DNA of 64,000 bases, taken from contig JAZDGR010000052.1 in the NCBI GenBank assembly GCA_043806735.1, forward strand, positions 1 to 64,000, given 5' to 3'. Both the position numbers and the translations under genes were made by a program. The DNA is from QYOJ01 sp043806735 (GTDB lineage: Bacteria; Bacteroidota; Bacteroidia; Bacteroidales; FEN-979). Of the stretch, positions 15,307-23,977 are shown piece by piece. A model generated the notes under the pieces. It had not been told where the DNA came from, did no database searches, and was given only the letters and a program-made list of their open reading frames with translations. Each line of letters opens with the position of its first letter. Position 1 is the stretch's first letter.

Positions 15307-16371
15307 TCAGAAGAGGTGCCGGAACGGAAGTAAGATGTATTCGAATATCTTTTCAATCTTCGGACGGTTCAGCCAGCGGGGAAAGTCAAACGGCTCGGAG
15401 TTCCGAAGCGTTTCCCTGACATGCTGATCAAGCTGGCGAAGGATTTCGGGTTCGCTTCCGATCAAGGCAATTTCATACTGATACCGGAAGCTCCGGTAAT
15501 CAAAATTGGCTGAGGAGACCGAGAAGGTCTTTTTGTCGATGATCAGCAGTTTTGCATGGAGATTGTGCGGGGTATAAAAGAGGAGCTGTACCCCGTTTTT
15601 ATGCATCATCCCGAAATATTTGTTCCGGAGGATATCGACCATGCGCATGTCGGAATGCTTTGGCATGATCACCTTCACATCGATCCCCCGCCTGCCAGCA
15701 TCCATCAGCGCCTTTCGTAACAGAAAGCCGGGAAGGAAATAGGGGGTTTCGATCAGCACGCTGGTCCTGGCGCTGCGGATCATCTGGGTATACTTTTTCT
15801 TCAACCGCTGCAGGGGGATAGAAGGCACGTCGCGGACAATCTCGTACTCCCCGAACTTCATATTCTTGCTGTAACTCAGCTTGTTGGTGATGTAGTAAGG
15901 ATTGAATGCCTCGAAATTCTGCTCGAAAACCGTCCGGAAAGTCGGCGTGATCTCCCCGTGAAACCTGAGTGCCAGCTCTCTCCAGTTGAGGTTGTATCCG
16001 GTGATATTCGCCGACCCGATGTAACAGATCAGGTCGTCGATCACCATGATTTTCCGGTGATCGCGGCGATGTCCCCGGGTAAAGAGGTCGCTGCTGATCT
16101 TGATCTTTTCGAAAAACTTGACCTCCCCGCCAAAGGCGATAAGGTCGGTAAAAAAGGTCTCTGATACCGGCCCTCTCCCCCACGAATCAATCAGCAGCTT
16201 CACCTTCACCCCTTCCTGGGCTTTCCGGGTGAGGGCATCTTTAAACTTGATCCCTATATGGTCGTTGGCGAATTTGTAAGTCTCCAGGTAGACATAGGAT
16301 TTTGCATTTGCTATGTCGTTGAGCATCAGGTTATAAAGCTTCAATGTATCGTCAATAACCAGGAACTCCAT
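15307..16371 (-). CDS. Phospholipase D-superfamily (cardiolipin synthase-like) protein
   Basis: 354 residues with the two HKD active-site motifs of the phospholipase D superfamily: HRKIMVID followed by YIGSANITG (about 101-121) and HAKLLIID followed by SVSSANFDYRS (about 270-292). Arrangement and the ETPYFLP segment are like cardiolipin synthases, which join two phosphatidylglycerols. The N-terminal membrane helices typical of Cls are missing, so it may be a soluble or peripheral relative. It is convergent with the Hsp20 gene, 20 bp away, and divergent from yicC. Confidence 0.85.
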   Translation of the reverse strand: MEFLVIDDTLKLYNLMLNDIANAKSYVYLETYKFANDHIGIKFKDALTRKAQEGVKVKLLIDSWGRGPVSETFFTDLIAFGGEVKFFEKIKISSDLFTRGHRRDHRKIMVIDDLICYIGSANITGYNLNWRELALRFHGEITPTFRTVFEQNFEAFNPYYITNKLSYSKNMKFGEYEIVRDVPSIPLQRLKKKYTQMIRSARTSVLIETPYFLPGFLLRKALMDAGRRGIDVKVIMPKHSDMRMVDILRNKYFGMMHKNGVQLLFYTPHNLHAKLLIIDKKTFSVSSANFDYRSFRYQYEIALIGSEPEILRQLDQHVRETLRNSEPFDFPRWLNRPKIEKIFEYILLPFRHLF

Positions 16372-16469
16372 ACCGGCGGGGAATCAGAAGTTATATACTC
16401 TTCAATTCTTCAAAATTAGGAAAACATTCCTGAATTTTCCAACGGATTCGCCAACGGAGCGAAATTTTG

Positions 16470-16477
16470 TAGCTTTG
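16470..16477 (+). promoter_or_regulatory. -7 box TAGCTTTG of the yicC-gmk-nadD operon
   Basis: Matches TAnnTTTG, 16 bp before the ATG at 16494, leaving a very short leader. Confidence 0.55.
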
Positions 16478-16493
16478 TTAAAAATTCACCTGT

Positions 16494-17375
16494 ATGATCA
16501 AATCGATGACCGGTTACGGGAAAGGGGTTGTCGACCTCCCCGCCCGGAAACTGACGATCGAGATCAAATCGCTGAACAGCAAGGGGCTTGACCTGAACGT
16601 GAAGATCCCAGCCTGGTTCAGGGAGAAAGAGCTGGATGTCAGGAGCCTGCTTGCAACCCTGCAGCGGGGGAAGATCGACCTCTTCATCTCTTCCGAGTCG
16701 ACCAGTGAAACCCTCGCCTATTCAATCAACAAACCGCTGGCTCACAAATATTACGAAGAGCTGAAAGAGCTGCTGCATGAGTTCCGTGAAGATTGTCCGG
16801 GCGGATTGCTGCCCCTGGTGGTCAGGATGCCGGATGTGCTTACGACCGGCCGGCAGGAGATCGATCCCTCGGAATGGGAAGCGATACGGGGGGAGCTTGA
16901 GCGGGCGATCGGGCAGGTAGAGGAATTCCGGATCCAGGAAGGGGCTACCCTCGAAGGCGATATCCGATCGCGGGTTACATCGATCCTTGCCCTGTTGGAG
17001 AAGGTTCTTCCTTTTGAGAAGGAACGGAAAGAGCAGGTGCGCCAAAACCTGCTGAAAGAACTTGACCAGTTAATTTCGTCTCCTGTTGCAACAAGAATAG
17101 ACCCGAACCGGTTCGAGCAGGAACTGATCTACTACCTCGAGCGAATGGACTTCACGGAAGAGAAGGTCCGGCTTCAAAAACATGGGGAGTTTTTTCTGGA
17201 GACGCTTCAATCGGCCGAATCGCAGGGAAAGAAACTGGGATTTATCACGCAGGAAATGGGGCGTGAGATCAACACTCTGGGTTCCAAAGCTTCCCATGCA
17301 GAGATCCAAAAAATCGTGGTCCAGATGAAAGAGGAGTTGGAGAAGATCAGGGAGCAACTGCTGAATATTTTATGA
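16494..17375 (+). CDS. yicC: YicC-family endoribonuclease
   Basis: 293 residues, opening MIKSMTGYGKG, the hallmark of the YicC/YloC family, whose E. coli member is an endoribonuclease. Other family blocks: EIKSLNSKGLDLNVKIP, the central coiled region and the C-terminal GFITQEMGREINTLGSKA...VVQMKEELEKIREQ. The gene overlaps gmk by 4 bp (ATGA), and gmk overlaps nadD likewise, forming a tight operon; yicC and gmk are neighbours in many bacteria. Confidence 0.92.
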   Translation: MIKSMTGYGKGVVDLPARKLTIEIKSLNSKGLDLNVKIPAWFREKELDVRSLLATLQRGKIDLFISSESTSETLAYSINKPLAHKYYEELKELLHEFREDCPGGLLPLVVRMPDVLTTGRQEIDPSEWEAIRGELERAIGQVEEFRIQEGATLEGDIRSRVTSILALLEKVLPFEKERKEQVRQNLLKELDQLISSPVATRIDPNRFEQELIYYLERMDFTEEKVRLQKHGEFFLETLQSAESQGKKLGFITQEMGREINTLGSKASHAEIQKIVVQMKEELEKIREQLLNIL

Positions 17376-17935
17376 CCCAAAAAGCAATCATCGTATCTGC
17401 CCCTTCGGGCGCCGGCAAATCTACGATTGTTCACCGCCTGATGCAGCGATTCGCCGAAATGGAATTCTCGGTTTCGGCCTGCACACGGCCTAAACGGGGC
17501 GCCGAAGCGGAGGGGAAAGAGTATTATTTTCTTTCGGCGGAACCCTTCCTCGAAAAGGTCGCAAACGGCGAATTCGTTGAATGGGAGGAGGTGTACCCCG
17601 GAAGTTACTACGGCACCCTGAAGTCGGAGCTGAACCGGATCTGGGGGCTCCGGAAAATCCCCGTATTCGACGTGGACGTGAAAGGCGGACTGAACCTCAA
17701 AAAATATTTCGGCGCCAGTGCTCTTGCCTTTTTTATCCAGCCTCCTTCCCTCAAGATCCTCGAGCAACGCCTGCGCACGCGGAGTACCGAATCGGAAGAG
17801 AGTCTTCGGAAAAGGCTGAGCAAAGCGGAGTATGAAATGAGCTTTGCAGATAAATTTGATGAGGTTCTTGTGAATGATGACCTGGCACAGACGGTCGATC
17901 AGGCCATAGTATCTGTCAGAAATTTCCTGGAATGA
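17372..17935 (+). CDS. gmk: Guanylate kinase
   Basis: 187 residues; phosphorylates GMP to GDP with ATP. P-loop SAPSGAGKST near the N-terminus, GMP-binding SACTRPKRGAE and GKEYYFLS, VYPGSYYGT, and DVDVKGGLNLKK are all in place. Length is typical. Translationally coupled by 4-bp overlaps to yicC upstream and nadD downstream. Confidence 0.96.
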   Translation: MTQKAIIVSAPSGAGKSTIVHRLMQRFAEMEFSVSACTRPKRGAEAEGKEYYFLSAEPFLEKVANGEFVEWEEVYPGSYYGTLKSELNRIWGLRKIPVFDVDVKGGLNLKKYFGASALAFFIQPPSLKILEQRLRTRSTESEESLRKRLSKAEYEMSFADKFDEVLVNDDLAQTVDQAIVSVRNFLE

Positions 17936-18534
17936 TGAAACCGGCTGCGACAAAAACCGGACTATTCTTCGGCTCCTTCAACCCGATCCACCTCGGGCAC
18001 CTGATGATCGCCAGTTACATGGTGGAGTTTACGGATATTACCGAGGTATGGTTTATCCTCTCGCCGCACAACCCCCTGAAGGAAAAAGCCACGTTGCTTC
18101 CCGATGTAAACCGCCTTTATATGGTCAACGTGGCCGTGGAGGACGAACCGAAATTCCGCGCTTCCAACATCGAGTTTCACCTGCCCAAGCCCTCTTACAC
18201 CATCGACACCCTCACCTGCCTGCAGGAACAATATCCCGGCAAGGAGTTCATCCTCCTGTCCGGATCCGACATTCTGCCTTCCTTCCACAAATGGAAAAAC
18301 CACGAGCAGCTGCTGAACCTTTATAAATTCTATATCTACCCGCGACCGGATACCGCACCCAGTCCGTACGACACACACCCGTCCATTACCTTCCTCCCTG
18401 CCCCCCTGATCGAACTCTCTTCAAGCTTCATCCGGGAAGGCATCCGGGAGGGAAAGAATATGCTGTATTTCCTGCCTGCAAAAGTCTGGAAATATATAGA
18501 TGAGATGGGATTTTACAAAACTACACCGCCATGA
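17932..18534 (+). CDS. nadD: Nicotinate-nucleotide adenylyltransferase
   Basis: 200 residues; adenylates nicotinate mononucleotide in NAD synthesis. Contains GLFFGSFNPIHLGHL with the H-x-G-H catalytic motif, the FILSPHNPLK substrate segment, LLSGSDILPSFHKW and the C-terminal LSSSFIREGIREG corresponding to the family's SST-x-[IV]-R motif. Start overlaps gmk by 4 bp; either of two adjacent ATGs could initiate. Its last 14 bp overlap the 3' end of the converging aminopeptidase gene. Confidence 0.94.
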   Translation: MMKPAATKTGLFFGSFNPIHLGHLMIASYMVEFTDITEVWFILSPHNPLKEKATLLPDVNRLYMVNVAVEDEPKFRASNIEFHLPKPSYTIDTLTCLQEQYPGKEFILLSGSDILPSFHKWKNHEQLLNLYKFYIYPRPDTAPSPYDTHPSITFLPAPLIELSSSFIREGIREGKNMLYFLPAKVWKYIDEMGFYKTTPP

Positions 18535-19909
18535 TCGATTCGATCTCCTGTACCGTTTTCGGGATGGGTTTGCCAAGTACCCGGAATCCGGTGCGGGTAA
18601 CGAGCACGTTGTCTTCTATGCGGATCCCGCCAAAATCCCTGTAGGTATCAACTATGTCGTAGTTGATGAATTGAGTGTGTTTTTTCTCTGATTTCCAACT
18701 ATCGATGAGTTCGGGAATGAAGTAGATCCCTGGTTCGATGGTCATGACAAAGTGCTCTTGCAGACGTCGGCCAAAACGGAGGAATCCGAGGCCGAATTCT
18801 TTGCTCCGTTTGATCTCTTCGTCATAGCCGACAAAAGATTCTCCGAGTCCCTCCAGGTCATGCACATCCAGTCCGATCGGATGGCCTAGTCCGTGCGGGA
18901 AAAACATTGTGTGGGCTCCCTGGCTGACCGCCTCATCGGGATCGCCTTTCATGATCCCGATGTCCTTCAGCCCTTTCGCAATCTCCTTCGCAGCAAGCAG
19001 GTGAATATCCCTGAACGGGACACCCGGTTTGATGGCTTCGATGGTAGCTAAATTGGCAGCCAAAACAACCTTGTATATCCCCTCCTGCCGGTGGGAAAAC
19101 TCCCCTCCAACCGGGACGGTTCGCGTAATGTCGCTAGCATAATGGTATTCTGATTCGCTTCCGGCATCGATGACGAGCATCCGGTCGGGCATCAACATAT
19201 TGCCATGATAATGGTTATGAAGGGTTTGTCCGTTGATGGTGAGGATGACCGGAAAAGAGACTCCGCAGGCGTTGGCGAGTGCAATTCCTTCGATAGTCCC
19301 TGCAATTTCGCGTTCAATGGTCCCGGGTCGCGCCATCTTCATGGCGGTGGTCTGCATTATCCAGGCCACATCCACCATGCTTTCCATCTCCTGGATCTCA
19401 AGGTTGTCTTTCTTCATCCGGAGTTTTATTACCCCTTTGATCAGGGATTCGGATACCTGATTTCGCACTTCGCTAAAGGGAATATCGAGCAGCTCTGAAA
19501 TTTGGATGATCGTCTCGCCGCGATAGGGAGGAAGATAGTGAACTTTCCTCCCCCTGGCAACAGCTGCCCGCAGTATGCTTTCCAGCTCCGTCATGGGGTA
19601 AGTTACTTCCACCCCTGCCTGGTTGCCCCGTTCCTTCATGGTAGGCTGCTTGCCTATCCAGATGATGTCGGTGATGTCGACGTCATTCCCGAAAAGGTAA
19701 TCTTTCCCTCCATCCAGGTCGATGATCCCGGTCAGGTCGGGTTGGTCCAGTCCGAAAAAATAGAGAAAGTTGCTGTCCTGCCTGAATGAGTATGTATTGG
19801 CCGGATAGTTGAAGGATACCTCCTGGTTGCCCGGAAAAAACAACAAACCGCCGTCTACCTCATTGCGAAGCTTGTTTCTTCTGTCTTTGTAGATGCTTGA
19901 AGGGAACAT
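18521..19909 (-). CDS. pepP: Xaa-Pro aminopeptidase (aminopeptidase P, M24 family)
   Basis: 462 residues; releases an N-terminal residue preceding proline. The N-terminal domain (about 1-170) carries NSNFLYFFG-type aminopeptidase P features (SNFLYFFGLDQPD). The pita-bread catalytic domain has the five metal ligands: Asp in VIDAGSE, Asp in ASDITRT, His in HGLGHPIGLDVHD, Glu in MTIEPGIY and Glu in GIRIEDN. No signal peptide, so cytoplasmic. It converges on nadD with a 14-bp overlap. Confidence 0.93.
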   Translation of the reverse strand: MFPSSIYKDRRNKLRNEVDGGLLFFPGNQEVSFNYPANTYSFRQDSNFLYFFGLDQPDLTGIIDLDGGKDYLFGNDVDITDIIWIGKQPTMKERGNQAGVEVTYPMTELESILRAAVARGRKVHYLPPYRGETIIQISELLDIPFSEVRNQVSESLIKGVIKLRMKKDNLEIQEMESMVDVAWIMQTTAMKMARPGTIEREIAGTIEGIALANACGVSFPVILTINGQTLHNHYHGNMLMPDRMLVIDAGSESEYHYASDITRTVPVGGEFSHRQEGIYKVVLAANLATIEAIKPGVPFRDIHLLAAKEIAKGLKDIGIMKGDPDEAVSQGAHTMFFPHGLGHPIGLDVHDLEGLGESFVGYDEEIKRSKEFGLGFLRFGRRLQEHFVMTIEPGIYFIPELIDSWKSEKKHTQFINYDIVDTYRDFGGIRIEDNVLVTRTGFRVLGKPIPKTVQEIESIMAV

Positions 19910-19976
19910 AATTTAGATTGTTTTAAAATATGAATAAAATCCGTTTTCAGGTGTCGAAGGTACAAAAAATATCTTC

Positions 19977-19984
19977 TAACTTTG
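19977..19984 (+). promoter_or_regulatory. -7 box TAACTTTG of the sdh operon
   Basis: Matches TAnnTTTG, 25 bp upstream of the sdhC ATG at 20010. Confidence 0.55.
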
Positions 19985-20009
19985 TCCATCATCTATATAA
20001 CCATTCACT

Positions 20010-20684
20010 ATGAGTTCTTCACTGTTGCACTTTTCATCCATCACCAAGAAGATCTGGATGGCTTTCCTCGGTTTATTCCTGATGGTTTTTCTGGTCGTTC
20101 ACCTGGGCATCAACCTTTGCCTGTTGCGTGACGATGGCGGAGCCTGGTTTCACGAAGCGGCGCATTTCATGGGGACCAACTACATCGTAAAGGTCTTTGA
20201 AGTGATTTTGTTCGGGGGGTTCATCTTTCACATCTTGCTGGGGATTCTCCTGCAACTCCGCAACTGGATGTCGCGCCCGACGCGATACCGCATCAACAAC
20301 CGTTCAACCACCCCGTTCCTGAGTAAATACATGATCTACTCCGGAGGGATCGTGCTGATTTTCCTGATCATCCATTTCATGAACTTCTATTTTATCAGGC
20401 TGGGCTGGGTTGAAAGTCCGGTTGCCCCCTTGGAAGGCGGGGAGCCCGATTTTTATGAAACAGCCCGCTGGTTGTTCGTCCAACCTTTTTATTCGGTGCT
20501 TTACATCTTCCTGATGGTAGTCCTCGCGTTTCATCTAAACCATTCGTTTGGCGCAGTTTTTCAGACGTTCGGACTAGCTCATAAGACCTATACTCCGTAC
20601 ATCAAGGGATTTGGAACTTTCTATTCAATCGTGATCCCTGCTGGTTTCATTATCATACCGCTCTATTTTTTAATTTTTAGTTAG
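20010..20684 (+). CDS. sdhC: Succinate dehydrogenase/fumarate reductase cytochrome b subunit
   Basis: 224 residues with five hydrophobic segments, the single-subunit b558-type membrane anchor used by Bacteroidota and some other groups. Conserved histidines in transmembrane stretches (VVHLGINL, HILLGI, IHFMNFYF, HLNHSFGAVFQTFG) are candidates for ligands of two hemes. It anchors SdhAB and passes electrons between them and menaquinone. The next gene, sdhA, starts 5 bp downstream. Confidence 0.92.
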   Translation: MSSSLLHFSSITKKIWMAFLGLFLMVFLVVHLGINLCLLRDDGGAWFHEAAHFMGTNYIVKVFEVILFGGFIFHILLGILLQLRNWMSRPTRYRINNRSTTPFLSKYMIYSGGIVLIFLIIHFMNFYFIRLGWVESPVAPLEGGEPDFYETARWLFVQPFYSVLYIFLMVVLAFHLNHSFGAVFQTFGLAHKTYTPYIKGFGTFYSIVIPAGFIIIPLYFLIFS

Positions 20685-20689
20685 TTCGT

Positions 20690-22627
20690 ATGGCTGAATT
20701 AAGTTCAAAAATTCCACAGGGTCCGGTGGCAGAAAAATGGACCCGGTATAAAGCTCATCAGAACCTGGTCAATCCTTCCAACAAACGGAAACTGGATGTA
20801 CTTGTCGTGGGAACCGGTCTGGCCGGCGCTTCTGCGGCTGCCTCTCTCGGGGAGCTCGGGTTCAATGTCAAGATCTTCTGTTACCAGGATAGCCCTCGCC
20901 GGGCGCACAGCATTGCGGCCCAGGGCGGGATCAATGCGGCGAAAAACTATCCGAACGACGGCGACAGCATTTACAGGTTATATTACGACACAATCAAGGG
21001 AGGCGACTACCGTTCGCGCGAAGCCAACGTATACCGGCTCGCGGAAGTGAGTAACGACATCATCGACCAGTGCGTGGCCCAGGGGGTTCCCTTTGCGCGC
21101 GAATACAGCGGGTTGCTGGAGAACCGTTCGTTTGGCGGAGCGCAGGTGTCTCGCACGTTTTATGCCCGCGGACAAAGCGGACAACAGCTGCTGCTCGGAG
21201 CTTACGGATCGCTGAGTCGCCAGATCAAGGAGGGTCAGGTCAAGATGTACAACCGGCATGAGATGATGGACGTAGTGATGGTGGATGGGAAAGCCCGTGG
21301 GATTATCGCGCGTGATCTGATCACCGGGGAACTGGAGCGTTATTTCGGCCATACCGTGATCATTGCTACCGGAGGGTATGGAAACGTTTTCTACCTTTCC
21401 ACCAATGCCATGGGTTCCAACACAAGCGCCATCTGGCAGATCTTCAAAAAAGGGGCTTTCTTTGCCAATCCCTGTTTTACCCAGATCCATCCCACCTGCA
21501 TCCCGGTTCACGGGGATTATCAGTCGAAGCTTACCCTGATGAGTGAGAGCCTCCGGAATGACGGCCGTATCTGGGTCCCGAAAAACAAGGAAACTGCCGA
21601 AAAGGTCCGCAAAAGGGAACTAAAAGCCAACCAGGTCAAAGAGGAAGACAGGGATTATTTCCTCGAACGCAGATATCCTGCTTTCGGGAACCTGGTTCCG
21701 CGCGATGTAGCTTCACGGGCAGCCAAAGAGCGTTGCGATGCCGGGTACGGAGTTGGAGATACCGGGCTGGCCGTCTTCCTCGACTTTGCCGATTCCATCA
21801 AACGGCTCGGAAAGCACGTGATCGAAGAACGATATGGAAACCTTTTCCAGATGTATGAAAAGATCGTGGACGAAAACCCTTACGAAAATCCCATGATGAT
21901 CTTCCCGGCCGTCCACTATACCATGGGCGGGACCTGGGTTGATTACGAACTGATGAGCACCGTCCAGGGGCTGTTTGTTGCGGGAGAGGCCAACTTTTCC
22001 GACCACGGCGCTAACCGTCTGGGGGCTTCTGCCCTGATGCAGGGGCTGGCCGACGGCTATTTCGTATTGCCTTATACCATCCAGAACTACCTCTCGGACC
22101 AGATTAATGTCCCCAGGATATCCACAGACAAACAGGAGTTTGCCGCTGCGGAACAAGCCGTCGCGGCAAGGCTTGAGAAACTGATGGTCATCAAGGGAAC
22201 AAAATCGGTCGACCATTTTCACAAAGCCCTGGGAAAGATTATGTGGGAATATGTCGGAATGGGGAGAAACGCGGAGGGGTTAAAGAAGGCCATCGCCCTG
22301 ATCAGGGAACTCCGGGAGGATTTCTGGAAAGAGGTAAAGATCCCCGGAAAAGCAAACGAAATGAATATCGAACTCGAGAAGGCCAACCGGGTAGCCGACT
22401 TCCTGGAACTCGGGGAGCTGATGGCCCTCGACGCCCTGGAGCGGAATGAAAGCTGTGGCGGCCATTTCCGCGAAGAGTTCCAGACCGAAGAAGGAGAGTG
22501 CTTGCGCGACGATAAAGATTATATGTATGTTGCCGCCTGGGAGTACAAAGGCGAAGGCGAATTCGTACTACATAAGGAGCCGCTTGTTTACGAAGAGATC
22601 GAGGTGAAGCAGCGGGTGTACAAATAG
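20690..22627 (+). CDS. sdhA: Succinate dehydrogenase/fumarate reductase flavoprotein subunit
   Basis: 645 residues. FAD-binding VVGTGLAGASAAASL; flavinylation His in RRAHSIAAQGGINA; active-site FYARGQSGQQ; IHPTCIP; the substrate segment YTMGGTWVDYELMSTVQGLFVAGEANFSDHGANRLGASA; and a C-terminal helical domain. Oxidises succinate (or reduces fumarate) at the cytoplasmic face. Its TAG stop (22625-22627) overlaps the first two bases of the inserted repeat-bounded element, so insertion occurred at or very near the stop codon. The iron-sulfur subunit gene lies beyond the insert. Confidence 0.95.
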   Translation: MAELSSKIPQGPVAEKWTRYKAHQNLVNPSNKRKLDVLVVGTGLAGASAAASLGELGFNVKIFCYQDSPRRAHSIAAQGGINAAKNYPNDGDSIYRLYYDTIKGGDYRSREANVYRLAEVSNDIIDQCVAQGVPFAREYSGLLENRSFGGAQVSRTFYARGQSGQQLLLGAYGSLSRQIKEGQVKMYNRHEMMDVVMVDGKARGIIARDLITGELERYFGHTVIIATGGYGNVFYLSTNAMGSNTSAIWQIFKKGAFFANPCFTQIHPTCIPVHGDYQSKLTLMSESLRNDGRIWVPKNKETAEKVRKRELKANQVKEEDRDYFLERRYPAFGNLVPRDVASRAAKERCDAGYGVGDTGLAVFLDFADSIKRLGKHVIEERYGNLFQMYEKIVDENPYENPMMIFPAVHYTMGGTWVDYELMSTVQGLFVAGEANFSDHGANRLGASALMQGLADGYFVLPYTIQNYLSDQINVPRISTDKQEFAAAEQAVAARLEKLMVIKGTKSVDHFHKALGKIMWEYVGMGRNAEGLKKAIALIRELREDFWKEVKIPGKANEMNIELEKANRVADFLELGELMALDALERNESCGGHFREEFQTEEGECLRDDKDYMYVAAWEYKGEGEFVLHKEPLVYEEIEVKQRVYK

Positions 22628-22628
22628 C

Positions 22629-22656
22629 GATTAGGGATTAGGGATTAGGGGTTAGA
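22629..22656. repeat. Left heptamer array, unit GATTAGG
   Basis: Three perfect GATTAGG units then GGTTAGA. It begins just after the sdhA stop and ends 7 bp before the ATG of the four-helix-bundle gene. Confidence 0.9.
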
Positions 22657-22663
22657 ATTGTAA

Positions 22664-23047
22664 ATGAATGTGCCAAAGAAAATAGTGTCGTATCATGATT
22701 TGGAGGTCTGGAGGCGTGGCGTGGAATTAGTAAAACAGGTCTATAAGATAACATCTGGATTTCCAAAATCTGAGTTATATGGTATGACTTCTCAGATTCG
22801 CAGGGCTGCTATTTCATTTCCTGCAAATATCGCTGAGGGTTGGGGGCGGGAATCCTCAAAAAACTATATACAGTTTTTGCGAAATTCCAGAGGTTCTTTA
22901 TTTGAATTGGATACATTGCTAATAATTACACAAGAACTCAGTTATATTTCAACCGATCAAAGTAATAATATCCGGAAGGAAATAAATGAGCTTGGAAAAA
23001 TGTTAAACTCAATTATTCAAAAAATCAATGCAAGGATTTCGGAATAG
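22664..23047 (+). CDS. Four-helix-bundle protein of the S23/IVP family
   Basis: 127 residues. The family pattern is clear: SYHDLEVWRRGVELVKQVY, FPKSELYGMTSQIRRAAISFPANIAEGWGR, then YIQFLRNSRGSLFELDTLL. Proteins of this family were first found encoded in intervening sequences of 23S rRNA genes and are common as solitary genes in Bacteroidota; their function is unsettled, and they are related to the Avd accessory protein of diversity-generating retroelements. This copy is visibly A+T-richer than sdhA and sdhB and is bracketed by heptamer inverted repeats. Start ATG at 22664 has no clear ribosome-binding site. Confidence 0.9.
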   Translation: MNVPKKIVSYHDLEVWRRGVELVKQVYKITSGFPKSELYGMTSQIRRAAISFPANIAEGWGRESSKNYIQFLRNSRGSLFELDTLLIITQELSYISTDQSNNIRKEINELGKMLNSIIQKINARISE

Positions 23048-23064
23048 CTTTCTAGTTCCTCAAC

Positions 23065-23106
23065 CCTAATCGCTAATCCCTAATCCCTAATCCCTAATCC
23101 CTAATC
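23065..23106. repeat. Right heptamer array, unit CCTAATC
   Basis: Six 7-bp units (CCTAATC, GCTAATC, then four CCTAATC), the reverse complement of the left array at 22629-22656. It ends 7 bp before the sdhB ATG and so covers the position of its ribosome-binding site. Confidence 0.9.
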
Positions 23107-23113
23107 GCTTATT

Positions 23114-23854
23114 ATGAAACTTACGCTCAAGATCTGGAGGCAAAAAGACGCTAAATCGAGAGGAAAATTTGTTTCCTACAGCATCGACAACATTTCACCA
23201 AACTGCTCCTTTCTGGAGATGCTCGACATCCTGAATGAACAGTTGATCGGGAAAGACGAGGAACCCGTGACCTTTGACCACGATTGCCGCGAAGGGATTT
23301 GCGGGATGTGCAGTTTGTACATCAACGGCCGTCCGCATGGTCCCGACGACGCCATCACCACCTGTCAGCTCCATATGCGGAAGTTCAAAGACGGCGAACC
23401 CATTGTTGTCGAACCTTGGCGGGCTAAGCCTTTTCCCGTGATCAAGGACTTGATCATTGACCGGACGGCCTTTGATAAGATCATTCAGGAGGCCGGCTAC
23501 ATTTCTGTGAGAACGGGAGGGACGCCGGATGCCAACAGCATCCTGATCAGCAAGGTCGATTCCGATCTGGCCATGGATGCTGCGGCTTGCATCGGGTGCG
23601 GCGCCTGCGTGGCCGCCTGTAAAAATGCTTCGGCCATGTTGTTTGTTTCAGCTAAGGTTTCCCAGTTTGCGCTTCTTCCTCAGGGGCAGGTGGAAGCAAA
23701 GGAACGTGTGAAAAAGATGGTGGCCAAGATGGACGAACTGGGGTTCGGGAACTGCACCAATACTTATGCCTGCGAAGTCGAATGTCCGAAGCTGGTTTCC
23801 CGCTCCAACATCGCCCGGATGAACCGGGAGTTTATTTTTGCCAAGATTCTTTAG
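23114..23854 (+). CDS. sdhB: Succinate dehydrogenase/fumarate reductase iron-sulfur subunit
   Basis: 246 residues. The N-terminal 2Fe-2S ligands are in CREGICGMCSLYING with a further Cys in TTCQLHM; the C-terminal ferredoxin-like domain has CIGCGACVAACKN and GNCTNTYACEVECPK, which supply the 4Fe-4S and 3Fe-4S ligands. It shuttles electrons from SdhA to the membrane anchor. Separated from sdhA by the repeat-bounded insert; no obvious Shine-Dalgarno sequence remains upstream. Followed directly by palindromic repeat B. Confidence 0.95.
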   Translation: MKLTLKIWRQKDAKSRGKFVSYSIDNISPNCSFLEMLDILNEQLIGKDEEPVTFDHDCREGICGMCSLYINGRPHGPDDAITTCQLHMRKFKDGEPIVVEPWRAKPFPVIKDLIIDRTAFDKIIQEAGYISVRTGGTPDANSILISKVDSDLAMDAAACIGCGACVAACKNASAMLFVSAKVSQFALLPQGQVEAKERVKKMVAKMDELGFGNCTNTYACEVECPKLVSRSNIARMNREFIFAKIL

Positions 23855-23963
23855 CCCCTAAATCCCCACTTGCCCCCAAACCCCCTAAAGGGGGCTTATT
23901 CCCGCTTCGCGGGATTATCCTCCTGAAAAGGAGGAGTAAGTCCCCTTCAGGGGATTTAGGGGC
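23855..23963. repeat. Nested palindromic repeat, copy B
   Basis: Outer arms CCCCTAAATCCCC and its complement GGGGATTTAGGGG enclose inner hairpins CCCCCTAAAGGGGG, TTCCCGCTTCGCGGGA and TCCTCCTGAAAAGGAGGA. It starts at the base after the sdhB stop and ends 14 bp before holB, so it may terminate or attenuate transcription between them. Confidence 0.85.
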
Positions 23964-23977
23964 AAACGAGACAAGAC

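Larger units (their letters stand above)
22626..23109 (+). mobile_element. 484-bp element: four-helix-bundle gene between heptamer inverted repeats
   Basis: The left end (22626-22650) and right end (23085-23109) are perfect 25-bp inverted repeats: AGC followed by three GATTAGG units and a G. Each end extends into a heptamer array. Between them lies a single A+T-rich gene for an S23/IVP-family four-helix-bundle protein. The unit sits exactly between sdhA and sdhB, genes that are normally adjacent. No direct target duplication is obvious. I infer an insertion; no transposase is present, so movement would need outside help or an unknown function of the encoded protein. Confidence 0.6.

Noticed and set aside
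23065..23106. Possible CRISPR array
   Set aside because: Units are 7 bp with no spacers, and no cas gene is in the window.
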